Shown: in pieces, positions 10,542-22,949 of the stretch
How positions within the stretch are numbered: the first letter of the stretch is position 1
Layout: every line of letters starts with the position of its first letter
Origin: Puccinia triticina
Taxonomy: Eukaryota; Basidiomycota; Pucciniomycetes; Pucciniales; Pucciniaceae
Direction: 5' to 3'
Length of the DNA: 64,000 bases
NCBI RefSeq assembly: GCF_026914185.1
Contig: NC_070567.1
Span: forward strand, 1,054,001-1,118,000
Program-made: the position numbers and the translations under genes
Notes under the pieces: model-generated
Database searches by the model: none
Told to the model about the DNA's origin: nothing
What the model saw: only the letters and a program-made list of their open reading frames with translations

Positions 10542-13500
10542 ATGAGAGGATTTGAGGGTGAGGGTGGGAAGCAACAGCGTAGGTCTAAAAAGCCCCGAAC
10601 TGCCCAAGGTCTTGCTTTCCTCGAGGAGGTTGAGCGGGGATCACAGGAATTTGTGGGCAGCTTGCAGACACAATCAACCCCACACGACCAAAACACACAA
10701 ACAGCGACACCCAATCAACAAGAAAGAGACGAATACCATCCAAGCTATGAAGAAAATCCAGAGACAGAACCATTTCTGATTGATCACCGTGTTCAACAGT
10801 TGCAAGAATATCTTGAAAGCAAGGATTACACGCTAAAAAAAATATTGGAGGAGAAGCATTGGGCTGAGGTATACGACGAAATGTTTTCTCAGTTCTACGA
10901 GTGTGCGGCCCGAACATCAGATTGGGGAGATCTACTCAAGTGGAATAAAGACTGGAAGCCCGAATGTCAATGTCAAGAAACTCGAATGCGACCGGTAGTT
11001 CTTGTGGATCTCCTCAGTTGAGTCATTGTTTACGAATCTATGAATAGTATCAAACTGACTGAGTCCAATCAATTATATATTCAAGCTCGTACGCAGGACC
11101 AAATTGTATTCTGTGGTTGCCAACCCGACCAAGTACGACTTATCCAAATGGGATACATTGGTGGTTCTCCAAAGTTCCCTCGAACCGCTTTTTCCATCCG
11201 TCTTCTGCGTTTTCATCACATCCTATGGAAGAGAAGTGCGGTCGCAATGTCACCATTTTCTAAATCTATCGATGAGTTTCTGGACGCGCACAACCCACTC
11301 ATCCTGGTTCCAAATTCTCCAGATGGATCTGATGAATCCTACCAAGTAAGCATTCGATAGAACTTGAAAAAGGAACCCTTTTCTAATTGATAATTCCTTC
11401 CAACAGACTCGTGAATGGCGACGAACATTGTCTTCTGCTGTCGATGCATTCCGTGAAATGCTTAGACGAGAACAGGTCATTGTGGAACTGATGATGGATA
11501 TGAAACCACTTGATAAGTTGGCTGCCATTTGTCCAAAGTGTTTTGGTCCTTATGTGCCTGGGAAGCGGGAAGATGAGCCTCATCATGTGGTGTGCATGGA
11601 TGGTAATTTCCAACATCGTAGACACCTGAAAGCCAGTGTTGAAATTCCCAACAGTATAAAAACCCCTTCCTTGTTTGTTGTCCCTAAAGAACTTACGAGC
11701 ATGGAGAGAGAAATGAATGGTGACATGCAAGAGGTCCCTGACAACAATGTTTTGGTGCGATCAAATCCAGAATTCGATTATATCTCACAACTCTCCATTA
11801 ATACAGAAATCTTGTTGATTTATGTCCAGGACCGATGCACTCAACAGCACACCGCAGTAGATGATGTCCGGACCCTTGGAAAGAGTGTGACAAGACTGGT
11901 CTTTTCGGGATGGCATGTCGTCATGATCAGATATTACAGCTGATTAATATTGTCCAGAGTGGGGAGAAGTGAGTGGTTCTTGTCTTGATCCTTGTTTGAT
12001 GTCAACACGAACTGAAGTGATATGAATTTTTCTCGTAAGGGCATGTTTTCCAATGACAATGATAAAAAAGCTCATTGAAGATACAAAGGATGGTGAAGGG
12101 TATACCAAAAAGCTGGGGTTTTTGTATGACATCGGATGTAACATAGAAAAAGGCATCATTAGAGTTGGTATTTCTTGTGCTTCTTTCTTGATCATTATTT
12201 TTTACTCACACAGATCATTTTTGCCTGAAAGCGCAATCAATTCCCTGAGCACCAAGAAGCCAATCTTCTGAAGTTTGGCACAAGTGTATTTCATGCATAT
12301 GTGCACCAATGGTCATGCCAACTCCGCTATAACCCAAGATTAAATGATGGGTGGGGTATGTCTGATGGGGAAGGAATGGAAAGATTCTGGGCTTTCTTAT
12401 CACCACTGATCCGACAGCTGAGGTATTCGACATGCAACCACCGACTTGTTGGACTGGATATACAATCTACCCATCATAATGATGTAGGGAGAACTTATTC
12501 AGGTGGAAATTGTTCCAATTAAATTAAAGTGTGTTGCATACAGAGCTAACGTCATATTTGCCACTTTTCCAGTCACATTACTTTTTGAACGAGGCCAGCA
12601 GATCGAAGAAGAGAGGATCAAGTCAAATTCCCTCCTGATGAATCTCAACCACGAGTTTGGCTTTACACTGGACTACTTCAAAAGCCAATGGGATCGCCAA
12701 CAAGAGGTTCAACTCCTAGCAATGCAAAATGAAAGCGAAAAGGAGACATTAAAGCGGGTAGAAGAGCTTGTTGAATTGGAGGATAAGCTCCAAGAAACCA
12801 AGTAAGAAGGTATTTTTGATTTGTAAACATTTCACCACTCAAATTTATGTTGTGTTTTACCTAGTTCTGAAATACAAGAAATTCGGCAGACAAGAAGGAG
12901 GAATAGGACACCCACTCAAATGAGGCTACTAGAACAGTCTGCGGAAACCATAAACTTCTTGGAAAGTGAAATTGACAATCTCATTGAGGAACTTGGCTCG
13001 GATAACTTTCGTAACTTGCCAGGGGCATCCGGTGCGTGATCTTGCACACACCAGAAGACATTAGAATAAGAATACTGATTGTGTATTTGTTGATTATAAG
13101 ATGCTGAATCAAAAGCTTTAATAAAGCTCAGAGTTAGCAAATCCAAACTTTACGAGGCCAAGGTTGGAGTCCTTGAAATGCAGAAGAAGTGGGATCGTGG
13201 AGGTTCAGGTATGAGACTTATATTTCCATGTCACATTGCTGTTCTGACTTGTATTTTGATTGGGATAAAACAGGTACACGGGTACAAGCACGATACAAGA
13301 AACAGATGAACAGCAAGGTTAAACTCTTAAAGAACAAGTGGTCTGCCTATCATAATTGGGCTCAGTATTTCAACTCCGAATTCAATCCTCAAACCCCTTT
13401 GGCAACACCAACATTAGAAGAGGTTAAATCCTTTGGTATGGAGGATCAGTTTTGGAACTTGGGTCCACTTAGCCACCCCGATGAGCCTTGGGCAGTTGAT

Positions 13501-14116
13501 CCAAATGTACAGATAGGCATTGAGGCCTACCTTTCCTTAACAAACTGTACGGACGAACTGCACCGCATTGCCAGAGAGGCGAGGCAGATGGTGAAGTGGG
13601 GTATTCAGCAAGCTGAGGTGTTGGAAAACATTTATGTATCATTGGATAATGGTAAGGTTGAACTGGTGATAATTCATTTGGTGAAGACATTCTAACTTTT
13701 GTTTTTTCGTGAAGAAACACAAGGAATGGACATGTTTACGCCTATTCAACAAAGGCTTGATAAAATTTCTGCTGACCATCACATTCCGAAGACAGTCCTG
13801 CAATCTGGCAAAACGTCACTGCCGCTTATGGATGTCTTGGAACTCAAAGTGCAGTCAGCTTTTGACCTGGAGCAAAAAATACGTGGAAATTCGGCCAGAT
13901 CCTGATGAGGGTATACTCGAACAATGGCAGTTGCATATTTCCAAATCACGGGAAATGTGGGAAAAATTGGTAGCTGGGGAGGGAATAATTGTGGAGTTTG
14001 AAAACCAGGCTGACCACGATGAAGAGGCAATTCTTGACCGAGAGGTGCTGCATTATGTAGATGTAAACCCTGATTTATATGATATGCACAATAACAACAA
14101 TCCAGATGGAATTTGA
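10542..14116 (+). pseudogene. KDZ transposase with CxC region (copy 1, decayed)
   Basis: A multi-exon gene collinear with the copy at 26594-30329. Early residues are basic (KQQRRSKKPRTAQ); then come the paired cysteines ECQCQE and FCGCQPDQV of the CxC cluster, and FSIRLLRFHHILW. After a GT-AG intron (11346-11406) follow CPKCFGPY and CMDGNFQHRR (catalytic Asp), GMACRHDQ, LYDIGC, and FHAYVHQWSCQLRYNPRLN then MSDGEGMERFW (catalytic Glu region). The C-terminal part has DQFWNLGPLSHPDEPWAVDP, shared with copy 2. Damage: an in-frame TGA at 11019-11021 and a frameshift near 11875 just before the GMACRHDQ block; the reading near 12210-12260 is also broken. I placed the start at the Met opening the basic segment. 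No terminal repeats for this copy were found. Confidence 0.8.
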
Positions 14117-14448
14117 GCAATGTTTTCTTCCAAATTTTGACATATTCATTCCCTGTTTCAATTCATAAATAGTATACAGCCACTGCTCCGCTTCTCACAT
14201 CAGTTTTGGAACTTAGAATACAATCTCTTTTCCACCTCTTTGCTTCGATGGATATGATTTGTTTCTATCAAATAAAAAATTGAATTGCATGATAACTATT
14301 GGTGTCTCACAATTACATAGTGGAAGTCATACAGAATCTATTTACACCTTCTTGTTGCCTGTGGCGGTGAAGGACTGGGGGTTCACTCGGAAAAACCAGG
14401 GAAAACAACAGTCTAGAAGATACAGACGAACAAACTAAACCAACTCCT

Positions 14449-15627
14449 TCACTCCAACCCTTCCCCATTGCGTGCCGCATTCTTCAGGATTATCTTCGAC
14501 CGGCGCGTCTCTTCTGCGCTGTACGTGCGGATGTACAGTTTGTAGCAGGCGGAGTTCCAGCACCCCAAACGGCGAATGTCACTAGCCGACATCCCTAGGG
14601 CAAACTGGAGGGAGGCTCCGCCGACTCGGAAACTGTGTCCTAAAACGAGATTGTGGCCCCCCGCTGTCACCGCCTGTTGGATCCGTGAGACTACGTCGCG
14701 CCTCGTCAGGTGAACCCGTCTACCATCCACTTGGTAGCCGAAAAGAGATGTTCCGGTCGTCCCGAGCTCGGCCAGCCGCCTCTTGACCGCTTTGACCGGA
14801 CAACGGATGCCGCGTTGTGGAGATAACACAATCAGCTGGGGGGTTCCCGGAGATGCCGTCTTTGCGGACCGGATCGTCAAAGTCACAATCTCGCCTAAGG
14901 TTGAGCCGCCAGAGAAAGCCACGTCTGAGGACAATAGGGAGGTACTGTAGGGCAAAGGGCCGGATTTTTTATCGTACGTGAGTTCGGCCAAGCGAGCCAG
15001 GCCCCAGAAGGCAACGATGGCTAGGTCAGCCACGGCCCTGTCGAAATCATCTCCTCCGAAGCGCAGATTCGCAATGGTGACTAGCTGCCATAACATAACA
15101 GCGGGTTTTGGGGTCTTGTGAGCTACGGACGCGTCGATACGGGTGCAGGATTTGAGCATCAGGTCAATCCTGTCTTTGTTCTTTGTGGGAAAACGGGCCG
15201 AGTGAAACGTGTGCCACGCCTTTAATCCGCACATGTATTTCTTGATCGTCAGCGAATCGATCTTGTCGCCATTGGACGAGTACGCGTTGCGACCGTCCCA
15301 CACGCAGAATCGCTCCAGGGCGGAGGAGGTGACCGGCAGAGAGGTAATTGGTTCCCCGGTTCGTAAACAGAAGGCCATGAATTTCTTGATGGAGCAATTG
15401 TAGCCCTTCAGGGTGGATAGTTTCCAACCGCCTATCAGCACGAGATCTGCCAGGGACGGAGGTCTCTCGACCTTGCCGTTCATGAAGAAGTCTTTAAAAT
15501 TGGAGAGGAAGGCAGGCGGTTCTATAGCGGATACATCCATTGCTGCGAGAAGAGGGATGTGGGGCGTAAAACGACAAAGGCACAGATTCAGCGGAGATGA
15601 AGGACGGAAGAGGACTCGACAAAACAA
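14449..15627 (-). CDS. Stand-alone tyrosine recombinase of retroelement/Crypton type
   Basis: A single open frame of 392 codons; a start at the internal Met of MDVSAIEPP (near 15540) is equally plausible and better matches the domain. The N-terminal SAM-like part (GGWKLSTLKGY...) is followed by the catalytic part: Arg in FWGLARLAEL, the HSFRVGG box (His-x-x-Arg) and the nucleophile region CYKLYIRTY. All four key residues appear present, so it may be active. Such enzymes act in DIRS/Ngaro retroelements and Cryptons by cutting and rejoining DNA via a phosphotyrosine. No reverse transcriptase lies next to it, so it is either a Crypton or a remnant of a retroelement. The 14117-14448 gap upstream on the plus strand holds no gene seen. 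Confidence 0.75.
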   Translation of the reverse strand: MFCRVLFRPSSPLNLCLCRFTPHIPLLAAMDVSAIEPPAFLSNFKDFFMNGKVERPPSLADLVLIGGWKLSTLKGYNCSIKKFMAFCLRTGEPITSLPVTSSALERFCVWDGRNAYSSNGDKIDSLTIKKYMCGLKAWHTFHSARFPTKNKDRIDLMLKSCTRIDASVAHKTPKPAVMLWQLVTIANLRFGGDDFDRAVADLAIVAFWGLARLAELTYDKKSGPLPYSTSLLSSDVAFSGGSTLGEIVTLTIRSAKTASPGTPQLIVLSPQRGIRCPVKAVKRRLAELGTTGTSLFGYQVDGRRVHLTRRDVVSRIQQAVTAGGHNLVLGHSFRVGGASLQFALGMSASDIRRLGCWNSACYKLYIRTYSAEETRRSKIILKNAARNGEGLE

Positions 15628-16204
15628 CTAGGAGCTGAAGCAAAAAGGTGGCTTTGGGGGGGCACATAGAAGACCAACTCGCACTTGCCGTGTAGCTTGA
15701 CCCATTCAAAGAAGTGGAAGCGTTTGCAGACGTGGTGATTGATGACCGCTGCAAAGGCGGCGCTGACCTTGGCGGGGCTTGAGTAAATATAGAAGAAGAG
15801 GTGAGTGCTTGGTGATGACGGGCTTGGAAGGAGGTACTGACTGAGAGATGGGTGTGAAGGTGAAGTTGTCAGGGGAGCGGCAGAGGCTCTCAAGGTGGTC
15901 ACAAAGTTGTCAGGGGAGCGGGAGAGGCTCTCAAGGCGGTTGCACAGAGCGGGGGGTGCCGAACTTGGCATGGAGTGTGAAAAAAGAAACAGAGGTCAGT
16001 GTTTGGGGATGCCGGACTTGTTGGAGAGGGGGCAAACATGAGGTTGTTAAGGGACCAGGGGAGCCTCTCAAGGTGGAGGAAGTCAACGTAGCTTGGGACA
16101 AAGTCAAGAATGCCACCGAGTCTCTCCTTGACAATGCTGGATGGCTGGAGAGGGAAGAAGGGGAGACGGTGGTTGTGTTCCTGGGCCGGCTATGTTGATG
16201 GTAC

Positions 16205-16470
16205 GTAAGAGAACAAGGGCTTGACGAGTCCAATCGAACGACTAGGGGTTCATTCCAACGGCGACGAGTCCCGACCGATGACGAACGAGTCCAATCCAGG
16301 CAACGAGTCCCGACCGACAACAAACGAGTCCAATCCAACAACTAGGGGTCCATTCCAATGGCGACGAGTCCCGACCGACGACGAACGGGTCCATTCCAAT
16401 GGCAACGACTTCGAGTCCAATTTCGACGACAAGGGGTCTATCCTGATGACGACAAGTCCAATCCAATGCC
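16205..16470. repeat. Minisatellite of CGAGTCCAATCC / CGAGTCCCGACCGACGACGAA units
   Basis: About ten imperfect units of 17-50 bases carrying CGAGTCC. The rest of 15628-17090 has no recognisable gene. Confidence 0.65.
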
Positions 16471-17094
16471 AAGGGGTGATCAAAGAGTCGCATCGGAAGG
16501 AACATTGATAATGAGACCAAGAGTTGATTGTTTGAGACCACCAACGCCAGAGAGATAAAGGTTGTGATGGAAGAGACACGGATTGAGTCTCAAAAAATGG
16601 ATCAATTTGATTGCCGTGATATTTTCGATGATGACAGTGAGATGAGTTGCTTGATGGGTGGGTTTTTAAGTGGAATCAAGGATGTGGTGAGCTGTTAGGG
16701 AGAAAAATGATACATTCTAAGCCTGTTGTTAGTTCTTGACTGGTTTGAGGATATGTATTGACCAGAGTAATCGCAAAAGTAGGGTCCAAACCAGTTCTGT
16801 TGGAGATATTGTCATTTATTTAGGAGTGAACGGGTTCCAATCAGCAATCAAAAAATGTATATCACAGAACTTGCAAAAAGTTCAAGAATCTTACTATTAT
16901 GTATGTGGAGCCGCCTGAGGCCGATGCAGTGGATATGGAAGAGTCAGAGGTGGAGATTGCAGCCGCGCTGGAAAAATTGACTTGGCGGGCAGCCAACACA
17001 ACAAGTCTGCAGTCTACTTTGAAAGAGAGAGTCGTAGAGTGAGATTTGCTGGAAGCCATGGACACTTATCGGGTGAACTTGATTTTAGGGAGCT

Positions 17095-17325
17095 AGTTTA
17101 GCTTGGTGGTGGCGGTGAGCTGGATGAGCTGGGGGATGGAGCTGAGGGAGCTGGTTTAGTTTGGTGGTGGCGGTGAGCTGGATGAGCTGGGGGATGGAGC
17201 TGAGGGAGCTGGTTTGGCTCAGTGGTGGTGGTGAGCTGGATGAGCTGGGGGATGGAGCTGAGGGAGCTGGTTTGGCTCGGTGGTGGCAGTGAGCTGGATG
17301 AGCTGAGGGAGCTGGTTCATTTGTG
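17095..17325. repeat. 58-bp tandem repeat, about four copies
   Basis: GCTGGGGGATGGAGCTGAGG recurs at 17128, 17186 and 17244, a strict 58-base period; a shorter fourth unit follows. The array lies about 400 bases outside the left end of the KDZ-TET transposon. Confidence 0.8.
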
Positions 17326-17721
17326 TGTGGCTGCCTGAGAATTCCCCCTGCCTGCATGCATTGGAGCTCCGGCAGAGCTGGCCTTTGCAAAGGGCTGGCG
17401 CGGCCAGCTCCCTTGGTTTTCGGCTTTTAGCCGAAGATGAGGGCAAATTTTCAATGGCCACAAGCCGAGGAATTATGCTGTCACAGGTGCCTCTTGAGTA
17501 AAAGGAAGGGGGACAATGTCGTAAATGTCGCTGACAATTGGGTATAGTTCTGTGCTGGATTCATCGGCTGGTCGCTTCATTTGAGGTTCTTGAAAGAAAG
17601 CACTTGAGGGCTAGGAAATAGACTGTTGGAGGATGGGGGACAGGATGGGCTGGATGGATGCGGCAAATTGGAGGGGAGTCGGGCTGATTGGGAAGGGTTG
17701 GCGAGATGGGGGGGACGAGTT

Positions 17722-17856
17722 CACCCCTGTCGGTACCCTACGTACTACTGTGTAGTCTATGGGACCACGTTGCCGAGGCTAGCGGACAGGTGTTTTCGGC
17801 CTCTCGCGCGCCCTCGCTACATCTCACTCCCCCTCCTGCTATTTGTACATGTAAAG
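17722..17856 (+). repeat. Left terminal inverted repeat of the KDZ-TET transposon
   Basis: Reverse complement of 30631-30765 with about three mismatches. GACGAGTT immediately to the left is repeated after the right end. Confidence 0.9.
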
Positions 17857-18054
17857 ACCTTCATGTACTTACATATCACTTGTTACCAATACCATACATG
17901 CTGTGCAGCAGTGCCGCAGCCATCGCAGCAACCACATTTGTTGTGGAATGGGTACGCTGCTATAATCTATTGACATGTCCCACCCGGCCGGCCAACGGCG
18001 ACACCACTTCACTCCGTTCATCCCAGCATCGACTCTCCATCCGCTTCCTCAAAG

Positions 18055-20209
18055 ATGTCCTACAACCTCAACACCCCATCTGGTACATATAACAATAGTA
18101 ACTACGACCAGTCACACGGTTATGGCCAGTCCCCTTCCCATTCATCCGGTTATCAATCCTCACCCCATCAATCCACGCCTTCTGGTTTTCCCACCGGCTT
18201 TCACCCTCACTTGCAGCATCAGTCTCCACTCCACTCACGTTCACATCATCCCCCCACCTCTGGTTCCCAGCAATCACTCCTTTACGCTCGACATCAACAA
18301 GGTCCACAGCTCAATCGTATGGATCCTAACTTTACGCCTCACATCCCCCAATCGTCTGAGCTTTTTGATCAGCTTGCTTCACCTTCTGAGTACCACTCCT
18401 CCAATCATGCACATCAGCGTCACGACCACTTGCCCCACTACAACAGCTCCCCATTAAACCCATCTGATGCTCGTACTCCTTCAACCTACTATTCTCCATC
18501 TGTGCGTCTATCCAGCACTCCTCATATTGCTAGCCCCTTGTCTTCCCAAGTCAATATCGCTAAGCCTAGAGCCAAGCGAGCCCCCCGTGTTGCTTCATCC
18601 AGCACCAGTAGCACACCATCTTCGGCCACTCATCCAGCCTTACCAGCCCGTAGTACTACCCGTCAAGACCAACCTGCATCTACTGCTCCCCTTGCTTCCC
18701 TCAACCAAACCAGATCGCGCAAGCGGAAAAAGATTCAAGAGAGCGATCAGCCAGCTCCCCAACCTCGTTCACATGAGGAGCTGATGAATCTAACTGAAGC
18801 GCAGCTGGCCATTGATGCCAAGAAATACTCAAAGAAGGCAATGTCCGACGCCGATAGAGCCTTTTTTGCTGAATTCTATCACAAGCAGCGAAAGGAGCTC
18901 TGTGTCCAAGCAATTGAGCGAGGTGTTTCACTTCCCATGGTAGATGCCTATCTGTACGAGTTTTTCCAATTTGATCCCTTCATTTACCAACCAGCTTATT
19001 GATATATTCACTTGGATTGCAGTGGTAAACGGATGCCGGTGAAGAAGCCAAACCGATTTAACCACTTCATGAGAACAAAGCGGGCAAGAGCTGTTTTCCG
19101 TGGCGGTAAGTTTTTCCCTTCATTTTTCATAACTACATGTATGAATTGATCATCTATCCTTCCTTGATTCTTGTTTCAGCACGAAAGGGTGTGAAGAACA
19201 AGAACAGTATGAACGATGCGTCACTATTGTGGAACAAGCTAACCCCTGAGGCGCAAGCTGCCTATCAAAATGGTGTACCAGATGACGATTACAAGACAGA
19301 CGATGATGAAACACCTGTCGACAATGGGACTCGCAAGTCGATGTCATTCAAGAGGGCCTCTGAACAAGTCCAGAGCTTTCTGGATGATTGGTTTTGCAAG
19401 GCAAGTGGTTTTTTGATTGCTTATTGATTGTCAATCCTTGCACAATTGTTGATTGCTTTACTTGCATTATTGGCAGGCTGTTCACATCGCCAAAACAGCA
19501 AACTGTGAGATGATAATGTTTGCAGTCTCTCGTCACCTAGCAGCACACAGCTTCCAATTTGGCAAGGCCACCCATGGCGCCTCAAAATTCCTTGCCTCGG
19601 CAGCCGAACTTGATGGCACTAAGCACTTCCCAGCTCAGATGCAGGCTTATCTAACTGGTTATGAAGTGGCTGATATTGCCCAGTTGTCAAAACCCAAAAA
19701 ACGTCAGTGAGGTCTCTCTTTACCTTTCCTTCTTCTGCTTGTTGATTCCCTTGTCTGACTTCTGCTCGTTGATTCTCTCGTCTGACTCAGGTAAACCAAA
19801 GTCAGGTGATTGGCCAGTTTCTGCGGCCGTCCGCATGTCAAGCTTTGTGGGTACGTGAGCATGGATTGGGTCTGGTAGTATGCCCACAAACTAATTCGTC
19901 TCTCCTGTTGCAGCTGAAAAGACTGAAGGAGTCATTAAGCAATGGCCCTGGACCAAGACCGATTGGAAACTTGCCAAAAGGCAGTATAAACTTGTGCTTC
20001 TCCCCGGAGCAAAGACTAAGCTTCAGTGGCTCAAGACGCCCAGTCGTCTCATGCATGTTGATTCCGACACTATCATACATCTTGATCTTGACAAAAACCT
20101 CATTGATGTTGTCTATGACCCTGATATACCTGATTACGTTGACGAACACGAGTTCTATGGTACAACCTCCTCTTCCTCTCAACACTCCCCCTCCCCTTGC
20201 CCTTCCTAG
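18055..20209 (+). CDS. Six-exon gene with an HMG-box-like segment, carried by the KDZ transposon
   Basis: Exons 18055-18953, 19023-19105, 19180-19400, 19477-19702, 19791-19850 and 19914-20209 join in phase with no internal stop. The fourth-exon donor is GC (intron 19401-19476, GCAAGT...GGCAG). The first ~230 residues are Ser/His/Pro/Gln-rich and probably disordered, then a basic cluster (SRKRKK). Exons 2-3 encode KKPNRFNHFMRTKRARAVF followed by LLWNKLTPEAQAAY, which resembles the spacing of an HMG box. Exon 4 has a Cys/His-containing block (WFCKAVHIAK, SRHLAAHSF). The product is likely a nuclear DNA-binding accessory protein of the transposon; the HMG assignment is only a resemblance. The protein is otherwise unrecognised. 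Confidence 0.65.
19401..19476 (+). other. GC-AG intron in the HMG-like gene
   Basis: The donor is AAG|GCAAGT and the acceptor GGCAG; splicing keeps the frame (WFCK to AVHIAK). No GT donor nearby gives an open reading frame. Confidence 0.6.
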
Positions 20210-21644
20210 TAGTCACTGATTTCTGACTGAGTTCAATCCTACTACCATCCTGACTTCCATCACAGTTGTTCTGCATGCTGTCACTACTCTCGTTGAATTT
20301 GTTTTATTCTCTTGACTTTGTACTTGTCACTCTCAGTGTCCTCCGAATGTGATTTCTCTTTCAATGCTATTCAATCATGCGTATGTCAATGATCAATCAA
20401 GATGTCTGCCTCTTCTATGTGTCACATCACTTAACCACAACTTGTTGCGGACCACCGCCAACTCCACCCGTGCCACCAGTTCAGATAGTCTGCAATTGGT
20501 GCATGACTCGCTGCACAGGAAGCTTGAGGATGCTCAATCAAGACAACTCTTTTCATCCCTCTCCAAACGAAGAGCATGCCAAGGCAGCCCAGACAAGCCC
20601 CACTTCTCAGAACTAATGCATAATGCAATAGCCTTCAAAACAAAATCCTGTTTGTGTGTGGAAAGCTTTTTGACCTGAATGGCAATATACACATCTTATT
20701 TAAATCAAGGCAGGTTGTGAGAGGAACTAAGTTTCATTGAGCAGATCACGAGACATTTAGAAAACAAGTAAAAGGACCGAAGCTATTTAGTGTCATTTGA
20801 AAAGCAGATAATGAGGAAAACTGGAAAACATTCATTTCTCGGCAATTGAGTGGAAATGAATATTGTTAGCAAAGTGCATAAGCAGGAAAACAGGCATTTC
20901 TGGATGAAGACATGAGTGGTCTGGACAATGAAATGAGTGGAAATGATAATTGTTAGTAATGTGTATAAGAAGGAAAACATGAAACTGTTACGAACCAATT
21001 AGGTGAGCAGAGAAGCTATTTTTTATCATTATTTGAAAGGAATTCCACATCCCCGAAATGCATGTCGGTCTTTTCTTCAAATTCTCCATGTGTAACTCTA
21101 TCGGATACTTTTGTTACCTTTGCTGCAATCTGCATTGACATGCTAGTTTGCATGAAGTCTCCATTCCCAGGGTCTAAGGGTGGGAGAGTTCCATGTAGAT
21201 ATTCTCGTTGTCGAAAAGTGGCTTGACACATAACATCAGGTTGAAATTTGAAACTTGCATTCCGGAAAAATAAATGGGCCGTCGGTGACATCGTACCCAG
21301 ACTTGAATGCGAGTTTCCCAGTTTTTTGGCAGGTTGGAAGAGAGAGGAGGAAGGCAAACGGGAGAGATGGTTCATCCTTATCGTCAACATGTGGAAGGTT
21401 GGAGAAGCCGTTTGCCGTGAAGGTTAAGTTGGAAGAGAAAAAAGAATCAGGTGTTGATTCGTTCTGACCAGGGAAAGCAGAATCACAAAATGCTGGAATG
21501 TTGTGCTCGATCATGAAATCTTGGTTGTGTTGAAGAGCCACATTGGCGAATGGATGAAAAAGTGACCAAAGGATCTGGCCCGCTCTCTTTGAATTGTGGA
21601 TATGCTGAGCGTATTCTTCAGGGTTGTCATCGATGGCCTTCTGA

Positions 21645-22121
21645 CAACGGTGGGCCGCTACGCTACACTACGCTACAGGGACACTTAGCGTTAGCGTAGC
21701 GGCAAAAAGCGCCCGCTCATTTTGAGTAGCGTTAGCGCGCTGTTAGCGCCGCTACGCTGCGCTACGTTTCAGCGGCGCTAACAGCGCGCCAATTGTATGT
21801 TAGTGTTAGCGCGCCGCTACAGTCACTACGCTACGCTACGCTGCGCTACAGCGCTTTTAGCGGAAAAAAAGGCCTTTTTTTCAGCTGAAAGCACTGTGGC
21901 GTACCGTAGCCCGCGCTCTTTTGCGCCCTGCGTGTGTAGCGTTAGCGCAATTGCGCGCATCTGCGCTAACGCTACGCTAACAGCTAAATTAGCTGCGCAC
22001 CCTTTGCGCGTAGCGTTAGCGCAGAAAGGCGCAATTCCGCTAACGCTACGCTAAAAGTTAGCGGAATTCCGCTACGCTACGCCACGCTAACGCTACGGTT
22101 AGTGTAGCTGGCCCACTGTTG
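21645..22121. mobile_element. 477-bp TIR element made of TAGCG repeats, inserted in TET/JBP copy 2
   Basis: Left end CAACGGTGGGCC and right end GGCCCACTGTTG form a 12-base inverted repeat with one mismatch. CTTCTGA flanks both sides (21638-21644 and 22122-22128). Removing the element and one copy of the duplication makes the TET/JBP reading frame continuous here and aligned with copy 1 (YRNQKAID against YRNRQAIK). The interior is a dense array of GTAGCG / GCGTTAGCG words on both strands with no ORF. A hAT-like nonautonomous element is the best guess; hAT duplications are usually 8 bp. Confidence 0.8.
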
Positions 22122-22949
22122 CTTCTGATTGCGATAGATCCCCAAAATCTCCAGTGCCGCCATTGCCTTTCTCCACCCAATAGCCCACATTATGCCGCCA
22201 CAAGAACGGCCAGGCGAGTTTACTGCGTTGACGAATTTTTTGGCCATATGGAGAAACAAACACAAGAAGTTCAATTCATCCCTTCTAGATTAGTGAAGTG
22301 GATATCGGCTATGAGCTGGTCGTTTTTAGTGCCGTCGAATACACGGATGTGTCCGTAATGGTAAAGTGTAAAGGATGGGTCGTTGACATAGTCGTAGGCG
22401 AAATTGATTTCTGCTGCAGTTGGCTTTTGCTTGTAAATCGTTTTCTTTGATGGTTCCGGTCCTTTACCGCACTCGTATAGATATCTGGCAAGCTGCCTAT
22501 CTTCCTTCATTTGAACATATTCGGAAGTGATTTCGGGGAAAAGGTCGCATGGTTCCGGAAATCGAGTTGTTTTACAAAGCGTTCCGTTGATCACGTTTGT
22601 AGTGAGTGTGCTGCTTATACCATGCTGCTTCCTTTTGGTACGTCTCCCCGGCCTCTGCTGTTGGGACCTTCTATGCTGATAAGCCTTCATGGAACTTTAC
22701 GTCCACCGGAAAGATTTGCCATAGTATAGTACGTCAATTCAATCACATGTTTAGTATAGCCCAAGAGTGCAGATCAAGCATTAAAAAAGACCCAGCAAGA
22801 GCGGTCAGGGAGGTATCATAAGGAAACAGCGTGGAATGAGGATTAGCAAAAGCATAAAATTGAGGTCTTTGCTAACTGAGCATAGGATTGGAGGACATAC
22901 GAAGTTTTTTTCCTTATCCGTTTCTTCTTAGCAGGAATGTTCCGAACAG

